Assembly (NCBI GenBank): GCA_021804525.1
Contig: JAJZHJ010000003.1
Coordinates: 1-15,669, forward strand
Direction: 5' to 3'
Length of the DNA: 15,669 nt
Source of the DNA: Bacteroidota bacterium
GTDB lineage: Bacteria > Bacteroidota > Bacteroidia > Bacteroidales > Paludibacteraceae
Part shown: positions 6,951-14,282 of the stretch, one piece after another
Numbering within the stretch: the first letter of the stretch is position 1
How the letters are laid out: each line of letters begins with the position of its first letter
Made by a program: the position numbers and the translations under genes
Notes under the pieces: model-generated
Database searches by the model: none
Told to the model about the DNA's origin: nothing
Seen by the model: only the letters and a program-made list of their open reading frames with translations

Positions 6951-8273
6951 ATGTATACTAATAAATCCATTATTTCGCTCTCTTACCCGATTTTTTTGAC
7001 ATTGCTTGCGCAAAGCGTTGTCAATGTGACTGATTCTGCTTTTTTAGGCCGTATCGGCGAAGTGGAACTAGGAGCTTCTGCTTTGGGTGGTGTGTTTTAC
7101 TTTGCTATTTTTGTTGTGGGTATGGGGTTTGCAACTGGTGCACAAATTTTGATAGGTCGTCGTAATGGAGAAAAGGAGTTTGCCAGAGTTGGAGAAGTCT
7201 TTAATCAGGGCGTTTTATTCTCTTTAGTGTTGGCAGGTATAGTTTTTGGTCTTGCATATTGGTTGACAGCTCCTTTGTTGCGCCTGTTTATTCACTCGAA
7301 AGAGATATATGTAGCAACAGCAACCTATTTGGATTATCGGGTTTTTGGATTTTTCTTCGCCTTTGTCAATTTGATGTTTCGTGCTTTTTATGTTGGCATC
7401 ATGCGCACAAAAGTGCTTATCATAAGTGGTTTTATCACCATGGGTTTTAATGTTGTGTTAAGCTACGGACTCATTTTCGGACATTTCGGCTTCTCACGTA
7501 TGGGAATTGGTGGCGCTGCACTGGCTTCGGTACTTGCAGAGGTCATCGCTTTTCTTTTCTTCTTGTTTTATACGTTAGTGTTTGTCAAGATAGATGTCTA
7601 TCGATTATTCCATTTTTCTACCTTCCATTTTCAAACTGTTTGGAAAATCTTAGACCTCTCATTCTTCATCATGTTTCAGTCGTTTCTCTCTATTTCCACA
7701 TGGTTTCTTTTCTTTATTTTTATCGAGAAAATGGGCGAACGTCCCCTTGCGGTGTCAAACATTATACGAAGCCTGTATTCCCTTTTGGGCCTTCCTGTGA
7801 TTACGTTTGGCGTTGCAGTCAGCACAATTGTCAGTAACCTATTGGGAGAAGGGAAAGTAAGCGAAGTCTTACCCATGGTGCGTCGCGTAATTAAACTGGC
7901 CTTGCTTTTTATGTTTCCGGTCATTTTGGTGACGGCTCTTTTGCCACGAATGTGGGCTGCTATTTATACCAACGACAGTGGACTAATAACCGCTACAGTG
8001 CCTTCGTTGCATGTTTTTTGCCTGATAATGCTCGTGTTTGCTGTTGGAAACATTCTTTTCAATGCTGTTTCCGGTACGGGAAATACGCGAATGGCTTTAT
8101 TGTTTGAGATGGTGGTTATGGTTGCATATCTAACTTATATATACTTTGTTAACTTCGTCTTTCATGCTTCTGTATCCATTGCCTGGCTATCGGAAATAGT
8201 CTATTGGGTAGGTCTGGGGCTGTGTAGTTTTTGGTATCTAAAACGAGGAAACTGGCGTGCAAAGCAGATTTGA
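6951..8273 (+). CDS. MATE-family multidrug/sodium antiporter
   Basis: A 440-residue inner membrane exporter of the multidrug and toxic compound extrusion family, which uses a Na+ or H+ gradient to expel cationic or aromatic compounds. Two homologous MatE halves can be seen. The first begins 'SLSYPIFLTLLAQSVVNVTDSAFLGRIG' in pieces at about residues 9-36, with the Asp typical of helix 1 and 'GMGFATGAQILIGRRNGE'. The second begins near residue 235, and contains 'FGVAVSTIVSNLLGEGK' (about 285-301) and 'NAVSGTGNTR' (about 365-374). Roughly 12 hydrophobic helices are present, the normal number and length. The true start is the ATG at 6951; an in-frame TTG at 6900 would add 17 residues that include part of the terminator region. 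It is a single-gene unit between two terminators. The substrate is unknown. Confidence 0.9.
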   Translation: MYTNKSIISLSYPIFLTLLAQSVVNVTDSAFLGRIGEVELGASALGGVFYFAIFVVGMGFATGAQILIGRRNGEKEFARVGEVFNQGVLFSLVLAGIVFGLAYWLTAPLLRLFIHSKEIYVATATYLDYRVFGFFFAFVNLMFRAFYVGIMRTKVLIISGFITMGFNVVLSYGLIFGHFGFSRMGIGGAALASVLAEVIAFLFFLFYTLVFVKIDVYRLFHFSTFHFQTVWKILDLSFFIMFQSFLSISTWFLFFIFIEKMGERPLAVSNIIRSLYSLLGLPVITFGVAVSTIVSNLLGEGKVSEVLPMVRRVIKLALLFMFPVILVTALLPRMWAAIYTNDSGLITATVPSLHVFCLIMLVFAVGNILFNAVSGTGNTRMALLFEMVVMVAYLTYIYFVNFVFHASVSIAWLSEIVYWVGLGLCSFWYLKRGNWRAKQI

Positions 8274-8313
8274 AAGACATATCTGATGTGGTAGTCCGCG
8301 ATCCATGATATAT

Positions 8314-8367
8314 AAAAAGGGAAGTGCTATTGTCATCATAAGATGAACAAATAGCGCTTCCCTTTTT
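8314..8367. terminator. Bidirectional terminator between the MATE gene and the xylose operon
   Basis: The arms 8314-8331 and 8350-8367 pair over 18 bases with a single G-T wobble. They begin with AAAAA and end with TTTTT, so either strand yields a stem followed by U residues. The loop holds a second dyad, TCATC (8333-8337) and GATGA (8342-8346) around ATAA, that would stack on the main stem. It lies between two convergent genes and serves both. Confidence 0.92.
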
Positions 8368-8394
8368 CAAAAAACAAAGTATTTTCCGAATGGT

Positions 8395-10062
8395 TTATTT
8401 TTTCTTTTTACCCCAAAGCTCTTCCATGTCTTCCAATTTCTTTCCTTTCGTCTCCGGTACGAACTTCCACATAAATAATGCCGAAATAATACCCATGATG
8501 CCGTAAATCCAAAAAGCAAAGCCATGATGGAATTGGTTTGTCAGCCATGTGTTGTCATTCATCATCGGGAAAGTGAGCGATACCACCCAGTTGGCGATCC
8601 ATTGTGCCGCTACCGCTATCGACATAGCACCACGAATGGAGTTAGGGAATATCTCCGAAAGCAACACCCAAGTAACAGGTCCCCAACTCATTGCAAAAGC
8701 TGCCGTGTAAAGGAGCATGAAAACAAGCGCCAAGATTCCGACGTGTCCAGAGAAAAAGGTAAATCCTAAAGCAATCATGCTGAGAGCCATACCGATAGAT
8801 CCGATAATCATTAATGGTTTACGTCCAAATCGATCAACCGATAAAATGGCGACAACCGTAAACGAAAGATTGACAATACCTACGATAATGGTCTGCAAAA
8901 GAGATGAGTCGGTACTGGCGCCCATGTTCCGGAAAATGTTTCCGGCATAGTACAACACCACGTTGATCCCTACAAATTGTTGAAATACAGATAGCATGAT
9001 GCCGATAAAGATGACCAAAAAGCCGTAGGAAAGCCATGGTGCATTTACTTCGTGAAGAGTCGTTTTAATCTCTGCAAGCACGGTGGATGCGTTGTTTTTA
9101 CCAGCGATTTTCTCTAATACTTTTAGTGCTTGACTATCTCTGCCTTTCATGGCTAAATAGCGCGGTGTTTCGGGCACAAACAAGAGTAAAACAAAAAAGA
9201 GCAATGCGGGTATGGCGCCTGAGAAAAACATCCAACGCCAACCATCGGTAATGAGCCACTGTTCGTTGCCTTGTTTGGCAATGAAATAATTGACAAAATA
9301 GATGACCAGCATACCAAAGATGATGGCAAATTGGTTGAAAGAGACAAGTTTGCCCCGTATGTTAGCCGGTGCAATCTCGGCAATGTACATGGGCGAAATC
9401 ATGGAAGCAATGCCGACTCCGATGCCGCCAATAATACGAAAAATAACAAATGAATAGACATCTAACGTTCCAAATACGTTAAACGTTTCAGGTCGCCATG
9501 CGCCGATTGCCGAAAACAAAAAGGCGATTGCCGCTATGATCAGCCCGTTTTTACGCCCAACAGCTTTTGATATAAAGCCGGCTGAAGCTCCTCCTATGAT
9601 ACAGCCAATCAGTGCACTGGCAATGACAAATCCTTTGATGGCATCGGCGGTGTCTTTAATTTCGGTAAGGTCGGAAGGGATGGCTTGGCGCAGGAAGTGA
9701 ATTGCCCAGGCTATAAAAGCAATGAGGATGACTCCACTGATCATTCCCCCTTTTTTCGATCCCAGCAGTTTGATTATTTGTCCGCTGATAATGATAACGA
9801 CTAAAAAGAGCACGATGCTCATCATTAACCGGTATTGGCTGATAAGCATTGTTTTGTCTGATATTAAATGAAATCCGGTGCCTTGTGAGGAGTAAATAAA
9901 GAACTCTACCAACGATTTTTCGGCGCCATTCACAACAGCGGTATCGTATCCGAATAATAGGCCACCTAAGGTTGCTACCAAGGTGAGTAACGCAATGTAC
10001 ACGGGATTTCCCTTGTTGTAGGAAGTCGTTGTGTTTTTTGAAGAAGTATCTATAAAAGACAT
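8395..10062 (-). CDS. xylE: D-xylose/H+ symporter XylE, sugar porter family, with an extra two-helix insertion
   Basis: A 555-residue inner membrane importer of D-xylose coupled to protons, major facilitator superfamily. It follows E. coli XylE closely: 'LGGLLFGYDTAVVNG' (32-46, Asp40 in helix 1), 'RIIGGIGVGIASMISPMYIA' (209-228), 'SFNQFAIIFG' (Gln244), 'PETPRYL', 'QQFVGINVVLYYA' (361-373; the Gln pair and Asn367 contact xylose in the E. coli structure), 'DRFGRKPL', 'SWGPVTWVLLSEIFP' (Trp460), 'AAQWIAN' (Gln487, Trp488) and 'FVPETKGKKLEDMEELW' near the end. Between helix 1 and helix 2, about residues 57-135, lies an insertion of roughly 70 residues absent from E. coli XylE, with two hydrophobic stretches. 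The ATG at 10062 is chosen: the only upstream alternative, a TTG at 10125, lies inside a hairpin. It is the last gene of the xylose operon. Confidence 0.93.
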   Translation of the reverse strand: MSFIDTSSKNTTTSYNKGNPVYIALLTLVATLGGLLFGYDTAVVNGAEKSLVEFFIYSSQGTGFHLISDKTMLISQYRLMMSIVLFLVVIIISGQIIKLLGSKKGGMISGVILIAFIAWAIHFLRQAIPSDLTEIKDTADAIKGFVIASALIGCIIGGASAGFISKAVGRKNGLIIAAIAFLFSAIGAWRPETFNVFGTLDVYSFVIFRIIGGIGVGIASMISPMYIAEIAPANIRGKLVSFNQFAIIFGMLVIYFVNYFIAKQGNEQWLITDGWRWMFFSGAIPALLFFVLLLFVPETPRYLAMKGRDSQALKVLEKIAGKNNASTVLAEIKTTLHEVNAPWLSYGFLVIFIGIMLSVFQQFVGINVVLYYAGNIFRNMGASTDSSLLQTIIVGIVNLSFTVVAILSVDRFGRKPLMIIGSIGMALSMIALGFTFFSGHVGILALVFMLLYTAAFAMSWGPVTWVLLSEIFPNSIRGAMSIAVAAQWIANWVVSLTFPMMNDNTWLTNQFHHGFAFWIYGIMGIISALFMWKFVPETKGKKLEDMEELWGKKKK

Positions 10063-10112
10063 GATGGTATGATTTGAATGTTTTGCTATGTTATTTGAGA
10101 TTAAGGAAATAG

Positions 10113-10144
10113 CCAATGAACTCAACGTGAGTTGAATTCATTGG
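10113..10144 (-). promoter_or_regulatory. Intercistronic hairpin between xylA and xylE
   Basis: The arms 10131-10144 and 10113-10126 pair over 14 bases; on the transcript there is one G-U wobble and a 4-base loop UCAC. It starts 9 bases after the xylA stop codon and is not followed by U residues, so full termination is unlikely. A stem here could protect the upstream xylB-xylA mRNA from 3' exonucleases or partly reduce xylE expression. Confidence 0.6.
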
Positions 10145-10153
10145 CGGTGTTTC

Positions 10154-11476
10154 TTATAGATACATGTTGATGATGGCTTCAAACAGCTCTTGTTTGCCAC
10201 TGATTTGGTCGGGTTCACCGGCTTTCAACGCAATGGTGCGAAGCTCCTCAAGTGTCATTTTACCTTCTTCAAAGAGTTTGCCTTCGCCTTTGTCAAACGA
10301 TGCGTAACGATTTTTGCGCATTGCGCGGTAGGGCGATTGTTCCAATACAGCTGCTGCCGATTCCAAAGCACGGGCAAATACATCCATCCCGGAAACGTGT
10401 GCAATAAAAATGTCATCCAGGTCAGTTGAGTTACGACGGGTTTTGGCATCGAAATTGGTTCCACCAACTAAGCCGCCTGCTTCTAAGATCACCAACCATG
10501 CTTGGGTCAATTCATACAAGTCGATGGGGAATTGATCGGTGTCCCATCCGTTTTGCATGTCGCCACGGTTGGCGTCGATGGAGCCAAGGAAACCTGCATC
10601 GGCTGCTGCTTGCAATTCATGTTCAAAGGTGTGTCCGGCTAATGTAGCGTGATTGACTTCAATGTTGAGCTTAAAGTCTTTGTCAAGTCCATGAGCACGT
10701 AAAAACCCTATAACTGTTTCTGAATCTACATCATACTGATGTTTCATCGGTTCCATCGGTTTGGGTTCAATGAAGAATGTTCCCTTAAATCCGTTTTTGC
10801 GGGCATAGTCGCGGGCAATGGTCAACATACGGGCCAAATGCTCTTTTTCCCGTTTCATATCGGTATTGAGCAGACTCATGTATCCTTCGCGGCCACCCCA
10901 AAAAACATAATTCTCGCCTCCAAGCGCGATGGTAGCGTCCAACGCGTTCTTAATCTGTAATCCGGCTGCTGCCACTGCATCGAAATTTGGATTCGTAGCG
11001 GCTCCATTCATAAAGCGTGGATTGCTAAACACATTGGCTGTTCCCCAAAGTAGTTTGACGCCTGATGCAGCTTGTTTTTGCTTGGCATATTCTACAATGG
11101 TTTGTAAATTACTTTCATAGTCGGTAAATGTATCTGAATCGACTAAGTCAGTATCGTGGAAACAGTAATATTCGATGCCGATTTTTGTCATAAATTCAAA
11201 TGCAGCATCCATTTTTTCTTTTGCACGGGCGATGGCATCTTTTTGCGCATCCCATGGAAAAACCTTTGTTCCGGGTCCAAACGGATCGCCACCTGTTCCG
11301 CACAACGTGTGCCAATAAGCCATCGAAAAGCGCAACCAGTCCTTCATTTTCTTGCCCATGACCATTTTATCGGCATCGTAATAATGAAATGCCAATGGAT
11401 TTTTTGATTCTTTTCCTTCAAATTTGATTTCTCCAATTCCGGGAAAGAACTCTTTTTTGCCTAAAGTAATACTCAT
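10154..11476 (-). CDS. xylA: Xylose isomerase, class II
   Basis: A 440-residue cytoplasmic, metal-dependent isomerase that converts D-xylose to D-xylulose. All TIM-barrel catalytic signatures are present: '[13 protein letters not shown]' (55-67), 'FHDTD' (His107, Asp110), the metal and substrate ligands Glu237 and Lys239 in '[16 protein letters not shown]', Glu273 and His276 in '[17 protein letters not shown]', and Asp301 in '[18 protein letters not shown]' with Asp312 and Asp314. The N-terminal extension '[12 protein letters not shown]' and the length mark class II, the type found in Bacteroides and in the fungus Piromyces. The ATG at 11476 is the only reasonable start. It lies 121 bases after xylB; that gap is AT-rich and holds no convincing promoter (a TACGTTTA near 11520 lacks a partner box), so expression probably depends on the operon promoter. 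Confidence 0.97.
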   Translation of the reverse strand: MSITLGKKEFFPGIGEIKFEGKESKNPLAFHYYDADKMVMGKKMKDWLRFSMAYWHTLCGTGGDPFGPGTKVFPWDAQKDAIARAKEKMDAAFEFMTKIGIEYYCFHDTDLVDSDTFTDYESNLQTIVEYAKQKQAASGVKLLWGTANVFSNPRFMNGAATNPNFDAVAAAGLQIKNALDATIALGGENYVFWGGREGYMSLLNTDMKREKEHLARMLTIARDYARKNGFKGTFFIEPKPMEPMKHQYDVDSETVIGFLRAHGLDKDFKLNIEVNHATLAGHTFEHELQAAADAGFLGSIDANRGDMQNGWDTDQFPIDLYELTQAWLVILEAGGLVGGTNFDAKTRRNSTDLDDIFIAHVSGMDVFARALESAAAVLEQSPYRAMRKNRYASFDKGEGKLFEEGKMTLEELRTIALKAGEPDQISGKQELFEAIINMYL

Positions 11477-11597
11477 AGTTGTTGTTGTTTAATGGTGAAA
11501 TAATGAATTTGTACGATAAACGTATTGTGTTTGATTTTTTTGCTTGAGAATAATTTTTTTTATTAGAGTTGCATACAGTGCCGTTTTCTCCTAATAG

Positions 11598-13085
11598 CTA
11601 TTTTAGCTGTTTTTGAAGAATTGATTTCCATAACATGTAACTTTCTTTTGTGGCATCTGTGTGTGTGGTATCGGGTTGAATGGTTTCAAGTTTTTTGAGC
11701 GAACTAAAAGCTTCTTGTTCATCTTTGTAAATGCCAGCTCCAATGCCTGCCCCTTTTGCGGCACCCATTGCGCCATCGGTTTCGTACAGTTCGATGGTAG
11801 CATTTGTTGTGTTGGCAAGAGTTTCCCTGAAAAGCGGACTTAAAAATAAGTTGGCTTTCCCCGCCCGGATCACGTTGCAAGCGATACCCATTTCCTGCAT
11901 AATTTCCATTCCATATGCCAATGAGAAGGCAATTCCTTCCTGCGCTGCACGAATGACATGTGCTTGCTGATGCCGATTGAAATTAAGTCCATGAAGCGAG
12001 CAGCCAAGTTCCTGATTGTTTAATATTCTTTCGGCGCCATTTCCAAAAGGCAGCATAACAAGCTTATCTGCGCCGATTGGTGATTGCATCGCTATTTCGT
12101 TCATTTCGTCGTACCGAATATCTTTCTGTGCAATGTTTCTTTTGATCCATGCATTGAGGATGCCGGTGCCGTTGATGCACAAGAGCACCCCAAGCCGTGT
12201 TTTATTTTTTGTATGATTCACGTGTGCAAAGTTGTTGACTCGCGATTGTTGATCGTAACGAATATGTTCATTCACGCCGTAAACCACGCCTGAAGTGCCT
12301 GCCGTGGCTGCTATTTCTCCTGGATTCAATACGTTGAGTGATAATGCATTGTTTGGCTGATCACCTGCACGATACGTGATGGGTGTGCCTTCGGCTAACC
12401 CTAATTGAGCGGCAGCGGCTTTGCTTAGTTTGCCTTGTTCGCCAAATGTTGGCGTAAGTGAAGGAACTATGGATGATGAGAATCCGAAATAATCCATTAG
12501 TTTCCGTGAAATGGCATTCTCCTTGAAATCCCAAAAGATGCCTTCGGAAAGGCCCGAAATGGTTGTCTTTATCTCGTCGGTCATACGCATGGCGATGTAA
12601 TCGCCGGGGAGCATGAACTTGTCGGTCTTTGCGTAGATTTCAGGCTCGTTCTCTTTTACCCAAGCCAACTTGGCAGCTGTGAAATTGCCGGGAGCATTGA
12701 GTAAATGCGACAAACAATAATCCTCACCCAATGATCTGAAAGCTTTTTCGCCGTAGCTCACGGCACGACTGTCGCACCAGATAATGGAAGGCCGCAGTAC
12801 GTTTTGTTCTTTGTCCACCAAAACCAACCCATGCATTTGATAAGAAATTCCGATGGCTTTAATGCTCGAAGTAGAAATTTTAGCGCTCGCAAGTACTGAC
12901 TGTGTAGCGATGATCAAATTATCCCACCATGATTCAGGCTCTTGCTCTGCCCATCCGGATTGTGGCGACTGAATGGTCATTTCGGTTTTTGGAAAATAAT
13001 CCTGTGCAACGCATTCCCCCGTGGTTGCATTCATTAAACTTGCCTTTACTGACGAACTGCCAATGTCATAACCTATTAAATACAT
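11598..13085 (-). CDS. xylB: Xylulokinase, FGGY family
   Basis: A 495-residue cytoplasmic kinase that phosphorylates D-xylulose with ATP to give xylulose 5-phosphate. The actin-like N-terminal domain opens with 'YLIGYDIGSSSVKASL' (2-17; Asp7 binds the metal-nucleotide) and carries 'QMHG' (83-86), matching the substrate-binding Met-His-Gly of xylulokinases, and 'WCDSRA' (103-108). The catalytic base is Asp242 in 'RAGDQPNNA'. The C-terminal domain has 'TAGTSGVVYGV' (261-271), 'INGTGILNAWI', and 'YETDGAMGAAKGAGIGAG' near residue 440, which fits the FGGY C-terminal signature. The length is normal. The gene begins 38 bases after the regulator and is followed by xylA. Family and function are secure from motifs and context. 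Confidence 0.95.
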   Translation of the reverse strand: MYLIGYDIGSSSVKASLMNATTGECVAQDYFPKTEMTIQSPQSGWAEQEPESWWDNLIIATQSVLASAKISTSSIKAIGISYQMHGLVLVDKEQNVLRPSIIWCDSRAVSYGEKAFRSLGEDYCLSHLLNAPGNFTAAKLAWVKENEPEIYAKTDKFMLPGDYIAMRMTDEIKTTISGLSEGIFWDFKENAISRKLMDYFGFSSSIVPSLTPTFGEQGKLSKAAAAQLGLAEGTPITYRAGDQPNNALSLNVLNPGEIAATAGTSGVVYGVNEHIRYDQQSRVNNFAHVNHTKNKTRLGVLLCINGTGILNAWIKRNIAQKDIRYDEMNEIAMQSPIGADKLVMLPFGNGAERILNNQELGCSLHGLNFNRHQQAHVIRAAQEGIAFSLAYGMEIMQEMGIACNVIRAGKANLFLSPLFRETLANTTNATIELYETDGAMGAAKGAGIGAGIYKDEQEAFSSLKKLETIQPDTTHTDATKESYMLWKSILQKQLK

Positions 13086-13123
13086 GTGAATCGTGTTTTT
13101 TTATTGGATTAAAATGAAATATG

Positions 13124-13840
13124 CTATCGGTATATTTGGTTGTAGATAATCTTATCGAAGCGATAGTATCGAGCTGCCCGATGCGCAACGTTCTGTTGTT
13201 TTTCGTCTAACGAAACGATGTATGGTAGCGAAATAAACTTTTTATGGAAGTTTCGTATGTCCACTTTCTTCCCATAAATAACCTCATGTAAAATTCGTGA
13301 TTCAGCCTCTGTAAAACGTTTAGGCAATAATTCATAAAGTCCTATCGGGTCTTCTGCAGACTTTAAACGAACATAATGAAGCGCTTTTTCCACTACGATA
13401 TTATGATCGAAGGCCAACGTGCCAATGTCGTTGATATCACACCAATGGGCTTCGTAGCGATCTGAGAAAGCCTGTAGCTTTTGTCCTATCTTGATCAATG
13501 CAACGTAGCCGACAGTGACAATACGTCCAATCTTAATATGGATGGCATTCTCGAGCCATACTTTGTCACGTGGATTCTGCGTCCGGCTGGGAGACCCGAA
13601 ACTATGAAATTGTTGTAAGTAGATGTTTTTTATGCCAGTAAGTTCATGTAGCACGCGGTAAGCAGCATCGTCAAGGTCTTCGTTTTCGTAAATTACACTG
13701 CCCGGAAGTTTCATATCGCTGTAGAAACCATCTTCGCTGGTACCGTTACGGGAAATAAGTAAAATATTGAGTCGCTCTCCGGTAAAGCCAAAAACAACGC
13801 AGTCAACCGAGACATGAGGATACAACGATGATTCTAACAT
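13124..13840 (-). CDS. Nudix-like transcriptional regulator of xylose use (NrtR/AraR-type fold)
   Basis: A 238-residue DNA-binding regulator. Residues about 8-140 form a Nudix-fold domain ('VSVDCVVFGF' start). Its Nudix box (47-70) is degenerate: at the R-E-x-x-E-E core it reads RVLHEL (62-67), so two of the three metal-binding glutamates are missing, and hydrolysis is unlikely. Residues about 155-235 are a winged-helix domain of the NrtR type ('LLPKRFTEAESRILHEVIYG', then 'VDIRNFHKKFI' and 'AHRAARYYRFD'). In Bacteroides, homologues of this kind regulate arabinose (AraR) and, next to xylBAE, xylose genes; here it heads the same operon, 38 bases before xylB, so autoregulation and a pathway sugar or sugar-phosphate effector are inferred. 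The ATG at 13840 is chosen over one at 13864 because the family begins near there and the promoter box would leave almost no leader for the upstream codon. Confidence 0.88.
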   Translation of the reverse strand: MLESSLYPHVSVDCVVFGFTGERLNILLISRNGTSEDGFYSDMKLPGSVIYENEDLDDAAYRVLHELTGIKNIYLQQFHSFGSPSRTQNPRDKVWLENAIHIKIGRIVTVGYVALIKIGQKLQAFSDRYEAHWCDINDIGTLAFDHNIVVEKALHYVRLKSAEDPIGLYELLPKRFTEAESRILHEVIYGKKVDIRNFHKKFISLPYIVSLDEKQQNVAHRAARYYRFDKIIYNQIYR

Positions 13841-13876
13841 AATGTGAGTATTTATGTGACACAAAAATTTCGATTA

Positions 13877-13908
13877 CAAATAAACTGCTTTTATTTCTTA
13901 TTCACAAT
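13877..13908 (-). promoter_or_regulatory. Candidate promoter of the xylose operon
   Basis: On the minus strand ATTG (13908-13905), a 20-base spacer and TTTATTTG (13884-13877) match the Bacteroidota promoter with one mismatch in each box. Transcription would start near 13870, about 30 bases before the ATG at 13840. Confidence 0.5.
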
Positions 13909-13941
13909 ATTATTTCGTATAAAAAACTGATAATAAGATTT

Positions 13942-13963
13942 TTGTAAAATGTAATCTTTACAA
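13942..13963. promoter_or_regulatory. Inverted repeat, possible operator of the xylose regulator
   Basis: TTGTAAA (13942-13948) and TTTACAA (13957-13963) form a perfect 7-bp dyad around an 8-base centre; arm centres are 15 bases apart, which suits a dimeric regulator better than two full helical turns would. It lies about 35 bp upstream of the predicted -33 box. The right arm with its flank, TTTACAATAA (13957-13966), recurs at 14026-14035. Function is inferred from position only. Confidence 0.4.
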
Positions 13964-14045
13964 TAACGAGTTTCATTCAATAAGATGTTTATCAACGCTA
14001 TGAATCAAATTATGGTGACGTATAATTTACAATAAGGCGCATTGG

Positions 14046-14070
14046 TTAAATAATACAAAATATTATTTAA
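14046..14070. repeat. Perfect AT-only-armed inverted repeat upstream of the xylose operon
   Basis: TTAAATAATA (14046-14055) and TATTATTTAA (14061-14070) are perfect 10-base inverted copies separated by CAAAA. It sits about 200 bp upstream of the regulator start, beyond the predicted promoter. It may be a protein-binding site; as an RNA stem it would be weak because all pairs are A-T. Confidence 0.5.
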
Positions 14071-14206
14071 GTGGAAATTTAATTGGTCAAAACGGAATTT
14101 TACTTCGTTGTTGCTATGGATGAAAGGTGAGACAGCAATGGATCATCATTAATGTTGTTTCCTCTGGTTGGTTTGTCTTTAGGTGTCGCGAATGCTTGTA
14201 AGGCAG

Positions 14207-14250
14207 GCCAAAAACAACACAGCCGAAACAAGTTATCCTGCTTCGGCTGT
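14207..14250 (-). terminator. Terminator of the phosphoglucomutase gene
   Basis: On the minus strand the arms 14250-14242 and 14227-14219 (ACAGCCGAA with TTCGGCTGT) pair perfectly over 9 bases. The stem can be extended inward by five more pairs, two of them G-U, to a 4-base AUAA loop. The following minus-strand sequence has a modest run of U (GUUGUUUUUGG, about 14218-14208). It starts 33 bases after the stop codon. Confidence 0.8.
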
Positions 14251-14282
14251 TTGTGGGTTTATTTCGATAGTACGTCTATCCT

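Larger units (their letters stand above)
13865..14282. other. 418-bp gene-free region between phosphoglucomutase and the xylose operon
   Basis: Very AT-rich in its left two thirds. It contains the xylose operon promoter, the dyad at 13942-13963, a second copy of TTTACAATAA at 14026-14035, the 10-base dyad at 14046-14070 and, at the right, the phosphoglucomutase terminator. The stretch 14071-14205 shows no gene or clear motif. A short open frame from 14183 on the plus strand runs through the terminator and into the antisense of the mutase gene and is not credible. Confidence 0.6.

Noticed and set aside
10063..10125. N-terminal extension of XylE by 21 residues from a TTG start
   Set aside because: The TTG lies within the arm of the xylA-xylE hairpin, while the ATG at 10062 gives an N-terminus of normal length before helix 1.
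14046..14070. Inverted repeat considered as the end of an insertion sequence or an attachment site
   Set aside because: There is no transposase or integrase, no target duplication and no second copy of a terminal repeat.
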